The notes: generated by a model not told the origin, from the sequence alone. Counted from the stretch's first letter, positions 44,621 through 53,456 are shown. The stretch: 64,000 nucleotides of DNA from an uncultured bacterium (GCA_900317935.1 ONIU01000001.1:1-64000), one strand, 5' to 3'. A program made the numbers and translations.

Positions 44621-46411
44621 CTACTCATTGATATAAAAGCCATCATTGATTGTGGAACTAAATAAAACTAAGTTTTTTTCGGGCTCAGGTGTTGCTGGTA
44701 AATCTGAATCCCAAGGTTGCTTTCCTTGAGCAGGAACCAGAAGTTTTAAGCCAGAATTTGTTACAAATGTTTTCATCGGAAGTTTTTTCAATGTTATCAT
44801 TCCGCAAAAACCAAATTCACCCATGGAATAGCTTATGCTGAAACACCAAATAAAAATCAATACAGAATAAAACATCATGAATGTTTTTATTTTTTTGTTT
44901 ATTTGTAATTTAGGGTAAGCTGCTTTTGTCATAAGAATACTTGTAACGAACAGCAATATAAACATTCCATTTGCAAATCTGAAATCTGGAACAGTAATAA
45001 ACCAAATAACGATAGAAAGAAATTCTATTATAAGTAAACTTAGCAGAATATAACTTTGGTTTAGCAATTCTTTATTTTTAAAATAAGTAGCAAGCCAAAC
45101 AATAAAAAGGATAATTGAAGTAATAAACATGGTTAAAGATCCTGTTCCCCACATAAATTCTGTCATGGGGAAAACTATGAGTAAAACAGCATCTTTAATA
45201 TAATTTAATAAGTCTTTTTCAATAAAAAAACGATTAGTATCAATAAAATTCCATTTAAACCAAAATTCAAACCATTCGTTGTTTTTTACCATTGGTTCGT
45301 TTATATCAAAGCTTTGTCCGCAAGTTCTTGCAGAAGCATAAATAGAGTTTCTTTGATTAAGAGCTATTCTATCAGGAACTGTCCAGGCAAAATTAATTTT
45401 TCCAATAGAGGATGGATAAGCAAGATATCCCGTTTGGATATATCCTCTAATTATCCATATTGTGAAAAGGATTACTATAAAAACAAAAGATCGTTGAATA
45501 ATCTTTTTTTCAAATTGTTCAAAAGTAAATTTTTTAGTAAACAAGAAGGTAGTAATTCCAAAGCCTAATGCGAGAATAGCATTGCTTAATTTTATACATA
45601 CCATAAAAGCAGATAAAACAGCAGCAAAGGCAATGTAACTGCTTCTTTCTTTTGAATTGCTATTATAAAAAAATACTTCAAGCAAATATTTGAAAACAAC
45701 GATTTGAATTAACGTTGACGCTATATCAGGAGTGGGGTTATTTATCCAGTAGTAAGGCATCGGAATAAAGAAAAATAAGCAAAGCAAAAGTAAATCAATA
45801 AATGTTCCGCCTAGAATCATTCCTACAGCATATATTGCGTATAAAAATCCATTTGCTGCATGAAAAGCATAATCATTAAGAAAAGGATGAAAATTTAAAG
45901 AAGCTGCATACAAGAAATATAATTGATTAAAACCAAGTCTATCATGTAAATTTCCTATTCCTTTGACAATGTGACATTCATTTGCCCATCTGATAGAATT
46001 TAAATGATAATAACCAGTGTCAAAATTAAGTGGAAGCTGGATAGATACTGCAGATGCAGCAAATATTGTAAAAATAATAGCGGTTAGTTTTAACCAGCCA
46101 ATAGACTTTAAAAAATATGGCAGTTTTATACTGTATTTAATAAGAAAGAATATTATTGCTGGAATGAAAAAAACTATGCTTGCTGTTAAATTTATGGGTA
46201 AAAATAAATGGTAAATAGAGAAAAAGAATATTGAAAAAGTCCAGCCTAACCAAATATTTTTGATTAAACCTTTATTCCCAGAAATATTTATATTTAGTAT
46301 TTTAGAAAAGAAACGTCCCCATGAAAAATAAGAGATTGCTAGTAAAAACCAAGCAAGTATCATTAGTAAAGAATCTCTACAAAAGGTAAATACATCAAAA
46401 GGCAAGTTCAT
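44621..46411 (-). CDS. LIC_10190-like polytopic membrane protein, paralog 2
   Basis: 596 residues, about thirteen helices, collinear with the protein at 31638: FDTGYYHLNSIRWANECHI, GIGNLHDRLGFNQLYFLY, IPMPYYWINNPTPDIAS, and a C-terminal PWDSDLPATPEPEKNL. The two paralogs bracket the phosphonate operon, one as second gene and one as last. Probably a glycan polymerase or GT-C transferase for the same polymer; function unproven. Overlaps pseF by 4 bases and precedes aepZ by 16. Confidence 0.65.
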   Translation of the reverse strand: MNLPFDVFTFCRDSLLMILAWFLLAISYFSWGRFFSKILNINISGNKGLIKNIWLGWTFSIFFFSIYHLFLPINLTASIVFFIPAIIFFLIKYSIKLPYFLKSIGWLKLTAIIFTIFAASAVSIQLPLNFDTGYYHLNSIRWANECHIVKGIGNLHDRLGFNQLYFLYAASLNFHPFLNDYAFHAANGFLYAIYAVGMILGGTFIDLLLLCLFFFIPMPYYWINNPTPDIASTLIQIVVFKYLLEVFFYNSNSKERSSYIAFAAVLSAFMVCIKLSNAILALGFGITTFLFTKKFTFEQFEKKIIQRSFVFIVILFTIWIIRGYIQTGYLAYPSSIGKINFAWTVPDRIALNQRNSIYASARTCGQSFDINEPMVKNNEWFEFWFKWNFIDTNRFFIEKDLLNYIKDAVLLIVFPMTEFMWGTGSLTMFITSIILFIVWLATYFKNKELLNQSYILLSLLIIEFLSIVIWFITVPDFRFANGMFILLFVTSILMTKAAYPKLQINKKIKTFMMFYSVLIFIWCFSISYSMGEFGFCGMITLKKLPMKTFVTNSGLKLLVPAQGKQPWDSDLPATPEPEKNLVLFSSTINDGFYINE

Positions 46412-47127
46412 ATTTTATCCTTATTTCTATTTTTTTGCTCTTTAACCGTCATTTTATACTTCATTTCTGCTATAGACCAGTCTTCTTCTGTGTCTATATC
46501 TTGGACTTGGGTTTCTGGAATGACAATAGGACTTGCTTTCATTTTAAGAAGTTCCATATCTGGCTTGATGGCAGAAACTTTGAACCAGTAAAACTGACCT
46601 GCATCGTGGAAGCAAGAGCGCAAATCCTGAGAGCGGCTTCTGGAATGTTCTGGATAAAGCATGGAGAGTTTACCTTCAGAATCAATTTCTAGAGCTCTTT
46701 GAATAGGGTAAGAGTATTTTACTACAGGAATTGCGGCTTCTGTTGAGGTTTCTAGCATTTTATCAAGGCCAGATTTCAGGCTTTCTACAGTAATAAATGG
46801 AGCCGTAGGGTATATGCAACAAGCATAATCAAATATAATTCCACGTTTTTTATATTCATTTAAAACTTCTATAATCACATCTGTTGTTGTTGCTGTATCG
46901 TTTGAGGTTTCAACACTTCTTTTAAAAGGAACTTTTGCTCCATATTTCCTGGCAATTTCAGCTATTTCATCATCGTCAGTAGATACCATCACTTCATCAA
47001 ATACATTGCTTTTGATGGCTGATTCAATGGAATAAGCTATTATAGGTTTCCCTAGAAAATTACGAATATTCTTTCTAGGGATACGTTTAGAACCACCGCG
47101 AGCGGTTATTATAGCCAAACATTTCAT
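46408..47127 (-). CDS. pseF: Pseudaminic acid cytidylyltransferase
   Basis: Activates a nonulosonic acid with CTP. 239 residues with the CMP-sialate synthetase fold: ITARGGSKRIPRKNIRNFLGKP, STDDDEIAEIA, RSVETSNDTATT, and the PseF-type SRSQDLRSCFHDAGQFYWFK, which separates pseudaminate enzymes from NeuA. First gene of the leftward operon; its donor is presumably made by PseI encoded at 58008. Whether CMP-pseudaminate goes to flagellin (through Maf at 53457) or also to the polymer made by this operon cannot be told. Confidence 0.88.
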   Translation of the reverse strand: MKCLAIITARGGSKRIPRKNIRNFLGKPIIAYSIESAIKSNVFDEVMVSTDDDEIAEIARKYGAKVPFKRSVETSNDTATTTDVIIEVLNEYKKRGIIFDYACCIYPTAPFITVESLKSGLDKMLETSTEAAIPVVKYSYPIQRALEIDSEGKLSMLYPEHSRSRSQDLRSCFHDAGQFYWFKVSAIKPDMELLKMKASPIVIPETQVQDIDTEEDWSIAEMKYKMTVKEQKNRNKDKI

Positions 47128-47170
47128 AATGAATCCATAACCTTGAAAATATTTTTATAAGTATTAAAAT

Positions 47171-47197
47171 ATTATATCACAGTTATATAATTAACAA
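47171..47197 (-). promoter_or_regulatory. Candidate promoter of the pseF/AEP/YidC-chimera operon
   Basis: Minus strand TTGTTA (47192-47197), 15 bases, TATAAT (47171-47176), about 44 bases before pseF. The -10 is perfect, the spacer short. A second TATAAT (47206-47211) on the plus strand serves the divergent gene. Confidence 0.4.
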
Positions 47198-47250
47198 AGA
47201 GATGTTATAATAGTTTATCTTATTAAAAGATATTAGAAGGAGTTTTTTAT

Positions 47251-47769
47251 ATGGGAAAAAAATTATTCCATCTATTTATTTTGGCTTTTCTATTTGGTTT
47301 TATAATATTTACTGATAACACCCTGTTAGCTGGTGACGATGACGAAGATAATGGACAAATAGACATAGATGATGTTAGTTTATCTGGTGATGAAGCTGAA
47401 ATGCTTGCGGACAAAGGGCAAATACGTGATTTAAAAGGCAGAATAAACGGATTAAAAACATTACGAATAACTATAGAAAATAATCAGAAAACAATGGGTG
47501 ACGATATAATTGATAACACTAGTTTACTTAGCGATATTGATCGTTTGATATCTGACTTAGAAAATGCAGAAGAAGGAGAATTAACCCAAGGAGAATATTT
47601 TGCATTAGTAAGAGATCATGTAGATTTTCTTAAAAAGGTTGAAAATTGTGATACTGAAATGAAATTGGCAGAAGAAAGAGGAGAATTGAAAATAGTAAAC
47701 GATGAAGAAGGAATAGATAATCAAACAATGTCAGTTCCTTTGAATTTTGATAATAATGATGAGGAATAA
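47251..47769 (+). CDS. Small secreted acidic protein of unknown function
   Basis: 172 residues. Signal peptide 1-28 (ending LLAG), then an Asp/Glu-rich stretch (GDDDEDNGQIDIDD) and a predicted helical or coiled-coil region from 50 to 145. No recognised domain. Good ribosome site AGAAGGAG 8 bases before ATG. Divergent from pseF and convergent with aroF, 9 bases apart at the ends and with no clear hairpin between them. Acidic Asp clusters could bind calcium, but no EF-hand pattern is present. Confidence 0.7.
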   Translation: MGKKLFHLFILAFLFGFIIFTDNTLLAGDDDEDNGQIDIDDVSLSGDEAEMLADKGQIRDLKGRINGLKTLRITIENNQKTMGDDIIDNTSLLSDIDRLISDLENAEEGELTQGEYFALVRDHVDFLKKVENCDTEMKLAEERGELKIVNDEEGIDNQTMSVPLNFDNNDEE

Positions 47770-47778
47770 ATAAAATAT

Positions 47779-48804
47779 TTATATCCTTCTATCTACTGCA
47801 GAAGCGACTTTTTTGCCCAATTTAATAAGTTCTTTTAGTTGCGATGGGGTTATAGATTCTGTTCCATCAGAAAAAGCCTTTTCTGGATTGTCGTGAACTT
47901 CCATTATGACCCCATCTGCACCAGCAGCAATACCAGCCATAGTTAAAGCAGAAACCAGACTGCTTTTTCCTGATGAATGACTTGGGTCTATTATAATAGG
48001 CAGATGAGAAAGTTCTTTGACAGAAGGAATAGCGGCTATATCAAGTCCAAAACGTGTATATTGCTCAAAAGTTCTAATGCCACGTTCACAAAGAATTACA
48101 TTAGGGTTGCCGTAAGAAAGAATGTATTCTGCTGCACAAAGTAATTCTACTATGTTTGAACCCATGCCTCTTTTAAGAATAACAGGTTTATTTGTTTGGC
48201 CAACATGCTTTAGTAACTGAAAATTGCTCATATTGCGTGTTCCTATTTGGAAAACATCAACGTGATCAGAAACCAAATCTGCTTCGCTAGATTCTCTGAC
48301 TTCTGTAACAATCAAGAGACCTGTTCTTCTTTTTATTTCATCTAATATTTCAAGACCATTTTTGCCTATTCCTTGAAAAGAATATGGAGATGAACGGGGT
48401 TTAAACAGCATTCCTCTGAAAACTTTAATGCCGGCTTCTTTAACTTTTTCAGCAATAGCCAAAGCTGTTTCAGCTGTTTCTATTGCACAGGGACCAGCAA
48501 TTAAGGGGATTTCTTTTCCGCCAAAAGCAACCTGATTATCGCCTTTTCCAATTTTAATAACGGAGTTGGTTTTGATACATTTTCTAGAAGCTAGATAATA
48601 TGGAAAATGACCATCTATGACTTCTTCAACATCTTGCCATTTTGTTACTTCTTTAGCTATTTTTTCTGTATTAGGGCCATCAACAGAAAGCAATAATTTA
48701 CTGTATTGAGAAACAGGCCTTGTATAAAAGCCATTTGACTCAATTCTTTCGGCAAGGCGATGAAGTTTTTCTTCTGATAAATCTGATTTAAGAACAATAA
48801 TCAT
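47779..48804 (-). CDS. aroF: 3-deoxy-7-phosphoheptulonate synthase (type I-beta DAHP synthase)
   Basis: First step of the shikimate pathway, condensing PEP and erythrose 4-phosphate. 341 residues. Residues 1-70 are the ferredoxin-like regulatory domain of the I-beta class (MIIVLKSDLSEEKLHRLAER); the barrel has IAGPCAIET, FRGMLFKPRSSPYSFQG, VFQIGTRNMSNFQLL, VILKRGMGSN, CERGIRTFE and DPSHSSGKSS. The 190-base leader contains a REP-like repeat (48811-48850) but I see no attenuator. It uses PEP, as does the PEP mutase of the neighbouring operon. Confidence 0.95.
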   Translation of the reverse strand: MIIVLKSDLSEEKLHRLAERIESNGFYTRPVSQYSKLLLSVDGPNTEKIAKEVTKWQDVEEVIDGHFPYYLASRKCIKTNSVIKIGKGDNQVAFGGKEIPLIAGPCAIETAETALAIAEKVKEAGIKVFRGMLFKPRSSPYSFQGIGKNGLEILDEIKRRTGLLIVTEVRESSEADLVSDHVDVFQIGTRNMSNFQLLKHVGQTNKPVILKRGMGSNIVELLCAAEYILSYGNPNVILCERGIRTFEQYTRFGLDIAAIPSVKELSHLPIIIDPSHSSGKSSLVSALTMAGIAAGADGVIMEVHDNPEKAFSDGTESITPSQLKELIKLGKKVASAVDRRI

Positions 48805-48810
48805 TTAACT

Positions 48811-48850
48811 GTCGTCATTGCGAGGTTTCGTAGAAACTGTGGCAATCCAT
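48811..48850. repeat. REP-like intergenic palindrome (GTCATTGCGAG...GGCAATCC family)
   Basis: An imperfect hairpin: CATTGCGAGGTTTC on the left, GAAACTGTGGCAATCC on the right, GTA loop. The end motifs CGTCATTGCGAG and GGCAATCC match a dispersed palindrome I know from many unrelated bacteria, often mobilised by REP-associated transposases. No transposase gene is in the window; only one copy is seen. Confidence 0.6.
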
Positions 48851-48993
48851 TTTTAGAGCTTAAATTAAAGAAGCTAGAGATTAAAGAATTGTTCTAGCTG
48901 TTGAATATTTTACTATATTATCATTCTACTGTCGAATTATCTTTTTTAACTAGCTTTAAAGCTGCTATAAAAAATCAATAACAACTATCTGTC

Positions 48994-49791
48994 TCAGCCT
49001 AAAATTGCTTTTCGGGCTCTATCTATTTCAGTTATTAACTCAACACCTTTTTTAAGCATTTCTAATCTTTTTTTTAAACCATATTGTAAAAAGTTTAAAT
49101 GAGCTATTGTAATGGTATCATCACAAGCATCATAACGACAGCCTTTGATATAATTCTTCAAAAAAGCTTCTATTACACCAGATTTAAAATATTCTCTTAC
49201 TGCTTTTGCATCTGCGCTTACCAAAGAAAACTTGTTCTCAAAAGTACTATCTCCAAGGCTTTTGACAATATTCTTTCCGCTTTGTGCCATTAAAGCTTGA
49301 TCTAGTGTTCCTGCCAAAAAAGGCACTTTTTCATCAAGTATCATATCCGGAAATTGCATATCAGCTTTTGATAAAATGCAAAGTGATACATTGAAAACCC
49401 CATCATTATTTCCGCAGGACGCAACATAGCTGTAATCTAATAACGTAAAGTAAACATCTTCTCTTTGCCCTCGCATTATTGCATGATATTCATTTTTGCC
49501 TTCATACCCCTTATGAAGTATGTTGAAATCAGCAATTTCAGGCAAAGAATCTACAGAATCCAGATACTCTAATCCGTTCTTTTCGCAGTATTCTTTGATT
49601 TCTTTTTTGCGGAAAGTGTCTCTTGTTTCTAAATAAAGAATTAGAAAAGCAAAAAGGAAAAGAAAGCAAATTCCAACGATAGTTGGCAAATTATCCAAAT
49701 CTTTCATATATTCCTGGCATATTGCCATAGCAAAAACAAAGATAATAAAGAATATGCCTAATATTAGAAAATATATTTGTAATTTTTTCAT
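48994..49791 (-). CDS. Two-helix membrane protein, conserved hypothetical
   Basis: 265 residues. Helices at about 6-28 and 36-56, then a soluble cytoplasmic domain. Its order of motifs (LLDYSYVAS..., FPDMILDEK, IVKSLGDSTFENKFSLVSADAKAVREYF, VIEAFLKN) follows a widespread but unnamed family in which a Phe/Tyr-rich strand is followed by a PxFxLxPE segment and FSxxYxLxGxDExAVRxLF. Function unknown. No operon partner; a repeat-rich gap lies upstream. Confidence 0.7.
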   Translation of the reverse strand: MKKLQIYFLILGIFFIIFVFAMAICQEYMKDLDNLPTIVGICFLFLFAFLILYLETRDTFRKKEIKEYCEKNGLEYLDSVDSLPEIADFNILHKGYEGKNEYHAIMRGQREDVYFTLLDYSYVASCGNNDGVFNVSLCILSKADMQFPDMILDEKVPFLAGTLDQALMAQSGKNIVKSLGDSTFENKFSLVSADAKAVREYFKSGVIEAFLKNYIKGCRYDACDDTITIAHLNFLQYGLKKRLEMLKKGVELITEIDRARKAILG

Positions 49792-49819
49792 GATTTTGGA
49801 GATGTATTAAGAAGATCTG

Positions 49820-50195
49820 CCCCCACGTAGGTGGGGGAAGTGGCACGAAGTGCCGAAAGGGGTCTTTAAACTCTCTACTTTTTATGACAAATGTGTAGAC
49901 CTCTTTTGTCTCTCCTTTTTTATCTCCTTACCTCTCTAAAAAGGTTAGTCGTTAAAACATAATTAGCCTAAAAAGCTAGTTAGGACAAAAGACAACCGAC
50001 TAAGGACAAACCCCTCCGCTCTACGCTCTATCGCTCTAAGCTCTCATTTCTCTTTTCTCCCTATACCCTTAAACTGAGTTTCACTCTGGTTAGGTCACCA
50101 CTCCGGCTGCTTTCAGCAGCCACCTCTCCTCAAGGAGAGGCTTTAGGGCAATTTCTCCTCTCAGTTTTCAGTTTTCAACTTTCCGTTTTCAGTTT
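49820..50195. repeat. Cluster of perfect hairpins and degenerate tandem repeats
   Basis: The 406-base gap holds no gene. It has four perfect palindromes: CCCCCAC/GTGGGGG (about 49820-49837), GGCAC/GTGCC (49842-49854), GGCTGC/GCAGCC (50104-50120) and CCTCTCC/GGAGAGG (50123-50140). A longer inverted pair TTAGTCG/CGACTAA spans the middle. There is a run of GCTCTA-type units (50018-50043) and a tandem of TTTTCAG-type units (50160-50193). The reverse complement of the GCTCTA run recurs at about 60121-60150. The composition is pyrimidine-rich on the plus strand and unlike the flanking genes. Confidence 0.65.
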
Positions 50196-50197
50196 CC

Positions 50198-51475
50198 TTA
50201 GTCTTTATAAATTGACTCCCCACCAATAATAAGGTCGTATAGAAAATTCTGTCCAATGTGATAGCCAATCTGCTTGAATGAATCGAGCTCGAAAAGGGCA
50301 ATATCCATGTTTCTGCCTACTTCTATAGCACCTATTTCATTCCCAAGATCAAGAGCATGGGCTGCGTGCAAGGTTCCTGCAATCAGACTTTCAGAAGCAC
50401 TCATTCTAAGCTGAAGCATTGCCATAGACTGAATTATGTTTGCTCCTAAGAATTGGCAGCTTCCAGGGTTATGGTCTGATGCTATTGCAACAGGAAGCCC
50501 TGCTTCAATCATTTTTCTAGCAGGTGCATGATGGCTTTCCATCAAATAAGTTGAAGTGCCAGGAAGAACAGTAGGGATAACACCGCTGCCGATAAGCTTT
50601 TTAATGCCTTCATCGCCTGTCATAAGTAAGTGATCTGCGCTAACAGCACCTACTTCAACCGCTAGATCAACTCCACCAAGCACATTTACTTCATCAGCGT
50701 GAATTTTTGGCTTTAAGCCGTATTTCAAACCAGCGTTCAAAATTTTCCTAGACTGTTCAACAGAAAAAGCCTTTTTTTCTGTGAAAACATCGTTGAATAC
50801 TGCAGATTTAGTTTCGGCAACTGCTGGTATCCATTCTTGACAGATTTCGTCTACAAAGGAATCAGAATCATTTACTCTGTCGGTTGGAATAGCATGGGCA
50901 CCCATAAAGGTTGTAATTATTCTTAATGGGTATTCTTCTTTGAGCATATCAATGACTCTAAGCATTTTAAGCTCATTCTTCAAATCCAAGCCGTAACCGG
51001 TTTTTATTTCTATGGTGGTTACACCTGAATCCATAGCCATATCAAGACGATGAGAGGTTTCTGCAAAAAGTTCTTCTTCAGAAAGGTTTCTGACTGCGTT
51101 AGTAGTGTTAAGAATACCACCGCCAGCTCCCATTATTTCTAAGTAAGTTTTCCCTTGAACACGCATTTCAAACTCATCTGCACGATTTCCGGCATATAAT
51201 AAATGAGTATGAGAATCGACAAAGCCAGGAACTGCCAATAAGCCTTCACCATTATAAAAACAAGTGTCAGATTCAATGTTTACATTTTCATTCAAGTCAG
51301 CAGAATTGCCTATCCAGACTATTTTACCATTTTTAGAAGCTATGGAAACATGCTTTAATTCTTTTGTTTCCCAACCGACTTTTGTGCCTTTGCCACGATA
51401 TGGATTGGGGTAAATTACAGCGGAATCAAGGTTATGAAGAATAAAATCTGCAGATTTTTTGTTTTCTTTAGTCAT
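50198..51475 (-). CDS. hutI: Imidazolonepropionase
   Basis: Third step of histidine degradation: hydrolyses imidazolone-5-propionate to formiminoglutamate. 425 residues, amidohydrolase fold. FVDSHTHLLYAGNR gives the metal His-x-His, KTGYGLD a substrate loop, KIHADEVN and SADHLL further His ligands, and IASDHNPGSC the metal Asp. Lies 38 bases after hutH on the same strand. hutU is not in the window. Confidence 0.95.
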   Translation of the reverse strand: MTKENKKSADFILHNLDSAVIYPNPYRGKGTKVGWETKELKHVSIASKNGKIVWIGNSADLNENVNIESDTCFYNGEGLLAVPGFVDSHTHLLYAGNRADEFEMRVQGKTYLEIMGAGGGILNTTNAVRNLSEEELFAETSHRLDMAMDSGVTTIEIKTGYGLDLKNELKMLRVIDMLKEEYPLRIITTFMGAHAIPTDRVNDSDSFVDEICQEWIPAVAETKSAVFNDVFTEKKAFSVEQSRKILNAGLKYGLKPKIHADEVNVLGGVDLAVEVGAVSADHLLMTGDEGIKKLIGSGVIPTVLPGTSTYLMESHHAPARKMIEAGLPVAIASDHNPGSCQFLGANIIQSMAMLQLRMSASESLIAGTLHAAHALDLGNEIGAIEVGRNMDIALFELDSFKQIGYHIGQNFLYDLIIGGESIYKD

Positions 51476-51513
51476 TGGGTGAGCCTCGTAAGTTCGTAGT
51501 TTTAGCCAGATAG

Positions 51514-53037
51514 TTATACTAACTTAACAAACTGGCCTACATAGTCGAAGAGTTTGTCGTTCCAGAGCAAGTCTCTGGCAATACGCAAATCAGGTGCTAA
51601 TATACGGTCTTCCTGAAGAGCTGGAACTTTTTCTCTAAGTAGGTTGTAGGCGGCATTGGTGCCTTTGCCCATTTTCAGAGGTCTCAAGAATTCGTATGCC
51701 TGAGAAGCACTTAACCATTCTATTGCTAGAACTTGAGCTGTGTGTTCAATGATTTTGCCAGCTTTGCGAGAAGCAATACTGCCCATGCTGACGTGGTCTT
51801 CTTGATAGGCTGAAGTCGGGATAGAGTCTACTGAAGCTGGGTGAGCAAGAACTTTGTTTTCACTTACCAGAGCAGCTGCGGTATATTGAATAATCATTAA
51901 GCCAGAGTTAACGCCAGGGTCAACTGTTAAGAAGGGCTTCATTTCATTGATTAATGGATTCAGAAGTCTGTCTATGCGTCTTTCGCTGATATCAGCAAGT
52001 TCTGACATGATTATTCCCAAAAAGTCTGCAATATAAGCAATTGGCTGACCGTGGAAATGACCGCCTGAAATAACTTTGTCTTTGCTCAAGATTATTGGAT
52101 TATCTGTAACAGAGTTGATTTCTATTGTTAGCTGGTCTACAAGGTGATTGAGGTTTTCTCTTGTTGCGCCGTGAACCTGTGGAATGCAGCGCAGAGAGTA
52201 AGCATCTTGAACTTTTGAGCAGCCTGCGTGGCTTTTTCTTATTTCAGAGTCTTCGATGCAGGCTAGAACATTCTGAGCAACCTGCGCCATACCTGGATAA
52301 GGTCTTAAAGCTATAAATTCCGGGTCGAATGGCTTTGTTGAACCTTTCGACATTTCAAGAGTCATGGTTGCTATAATATCAGCAGATTTTGAAATGTGCA
52401 TTGCACGATACAGGGCTAGAGAAGTAACACCGGCCATTACTGCTGTGCCATTAATGAGAGCTAGTCCTTCTTTGGCCTGAAGTGTTATTGGCTTTAAGCC
52501 AGCCTTTTCTATTTCAGCCAAAGCTGGAAGTCTAGTATGACCGTCTTCCGCTAAAACTTCGCCTTCACCCATTAAAACCAGCATTATATGAGAGAGAGGG
52601 GCTAAATCGCCTGAACAGCCTACAGAGCCTTGTTGTGGAACATACGGAGTAACGCCGCTATTTAAAAGAGCAACCAAAGCGTCAACTAATTCAGGTCTGA
52701 CACCGCTGACACCGTGTAATAAAGAATTAATACGAACAGTAATAGCAGCACGAACAGCTTCTTTTGAATAAGGTTCACCGACACCTGTAGCATGGCTTCT
52801 AATGAGATTGGTTTGAAGTCTTTCAAGGTCTTTGCGTTCTATACGAGTGTTGCATAAGTGACCAAAACCTGTGGTAATACCATAAACAACACGATTTTCG
52901 TTGATTATTTCTTCAACAATTTCTCTAGAAGCTTTAACGCGCTTCATAGCTTCTGGAGAAACAGATACCTTTTCATTTTCTGCTGCAATACGGAATACTT
53001 TTTCTATAGTTAAATTACTGCCGTTAAGTTCAATCAT
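51514..53037 (-). CDS. hutH: Histidine ammonia-lyase
   Basis: Converts histidine to urocanate, first step of the Hut pathway. 507 residues. YGITTGFGHL supplies the catalytic Tyr, and QQGSVGCSGDLAPLSH the tripeptide that cyclises to the MIO electrophile. In most family members this is Ala-Ser-Gly; here it is Cys141-Ser142-Gly143. The Ser and Gly that form the ring are kept, so activity is expected. TDNPIIL, GGHFHGQPIA and SADEDHVSMG-like QEDHVSMGS are also present. A strong promoter lies 38 bases upstream, and hutI follows. Confidence 0.95.
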   Translation of the reverse strand: MIELNGSNLTIEKVFRIAAENEKVSVSPEAMKRVKASREIVEEIINENRVVYGITTGFGHLCNTRIERKDLERLQTNLIRSHATGVGEPYSKEAVRAAITVRINSLLHGVSGVRPELVDALVALLNSGVTPYVPQQGSVGCSGDLAPLSHIMLVLMGEGEVLAEDGHTRLPALAEIEKAGLKPITLQAKEGLALINGTAVMAGVTSLALYRAMHISKSADIIATMTLEMSKGSTKPFDPEFIALRPYPGMAQVAQNVLACIEDSEIRKSHAGCSKVQDAYSLRCIPQVHGATRENLNHLVDQLTIEINSVTDNPIILSKDKVISGGHFHGQPIAYIADFLGIIMSELADISERRIDRLLNPLINEMKPFLTVDPGVNSGLMIIQYTAAALVSENKVLAHPASVDSIPTSAYQEDHVSMGSIASRKAGKIIEHTAQVLAIEWLSASQAYEFLRPLKMGKGTNAAYNLLREKVPALQEDRILAPDLRIARDLLWNDKLFDYVGQFVKLV

Positions 53038-53074
53038 TGCTCGTTACTTCCTCTATTATTAATTAATAGGCTAT

Positions 53075-53103
53075 ATTTTAGTAATATGAGTATTATATGT
53101 CAA
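53075..53103 (-). promoter_or_regulatory. Sigma-70 promoter of hutH-hutI
   Basis: Minus strand TTGACA (53098-53103), 17 bases, TAAAAT (53075-53080); AGAGGAAG serves as ribosome site farther down. No hut operator could be identified. Confidence 0.8.
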
Positions 53104-53160
53104 TGTTACACAACAAAAACAATAAATAAAAACTTACGTGTAACTTCAAAGCTTTTACCA

Positions 53161-53455
53161 TGTCGGACAGCTACTTGTTCAACCTTATTCTCCTCCGCGG
53201 TCTCTGATAATTACTGCCTTTGAATAAACTCAGAGGGAACGAGCCTTGTGCGGAGAATAGAGGTCTCTCGTTAGCTGTCCGATGAAACAAATATTATTGG
53301 CATCTATTATTTCATAAAGCTTTAACAGTGTCGGACAGCTACTTGTTCAACCTTATTAAAGTGAAACGCTGCGCTGTGAGACACTTATTTGTGGGACGTT
53401 TCACTGTGGGAATTGGCAAACAACTAACACGGACAGCGTCAGCTGTCGTCTCACT
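53161..53455. repeat. Repeat-built intergenic element with 29-bp direct repeats
   Basis: A 29-base sequence beginning TGTCGGACAGCTACTTG occurs at 53161-53189 and 53329-53357. Between them GTTAGCTGTCCGAT (53270-53283) is the inverted form of its first part, and an internal pair TTCTCCTCCGC/GCGGAGAA closes a larger fold. After the second copy AGTGAAACG (about 53359) pairs with CGTTTCACT (about 53397), and GACAGC-GTCA-GCTGTC (about 53432) forms a tight hairpin. No protein is encoded. It looks like one or two decayed copies of a small structured element. The gap 53038-53456 contains this and the hut promoter. Confidence 0.65.
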
Positions 53456-53456
53456 A

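Noticed and set aside
49841-49858. Sigma-54 promoter (TGGCAC)
   Set aside because: TGGCACGAAGTGCC is half of a palindrome and lacks TTGC at the required distance.
48994-53456. CRISPR array in the repeat-rich gaps
   Set aside because: The repeats are few, unequally spaced and palindromic at several scales; no regular spacer pattern and no cas gene.
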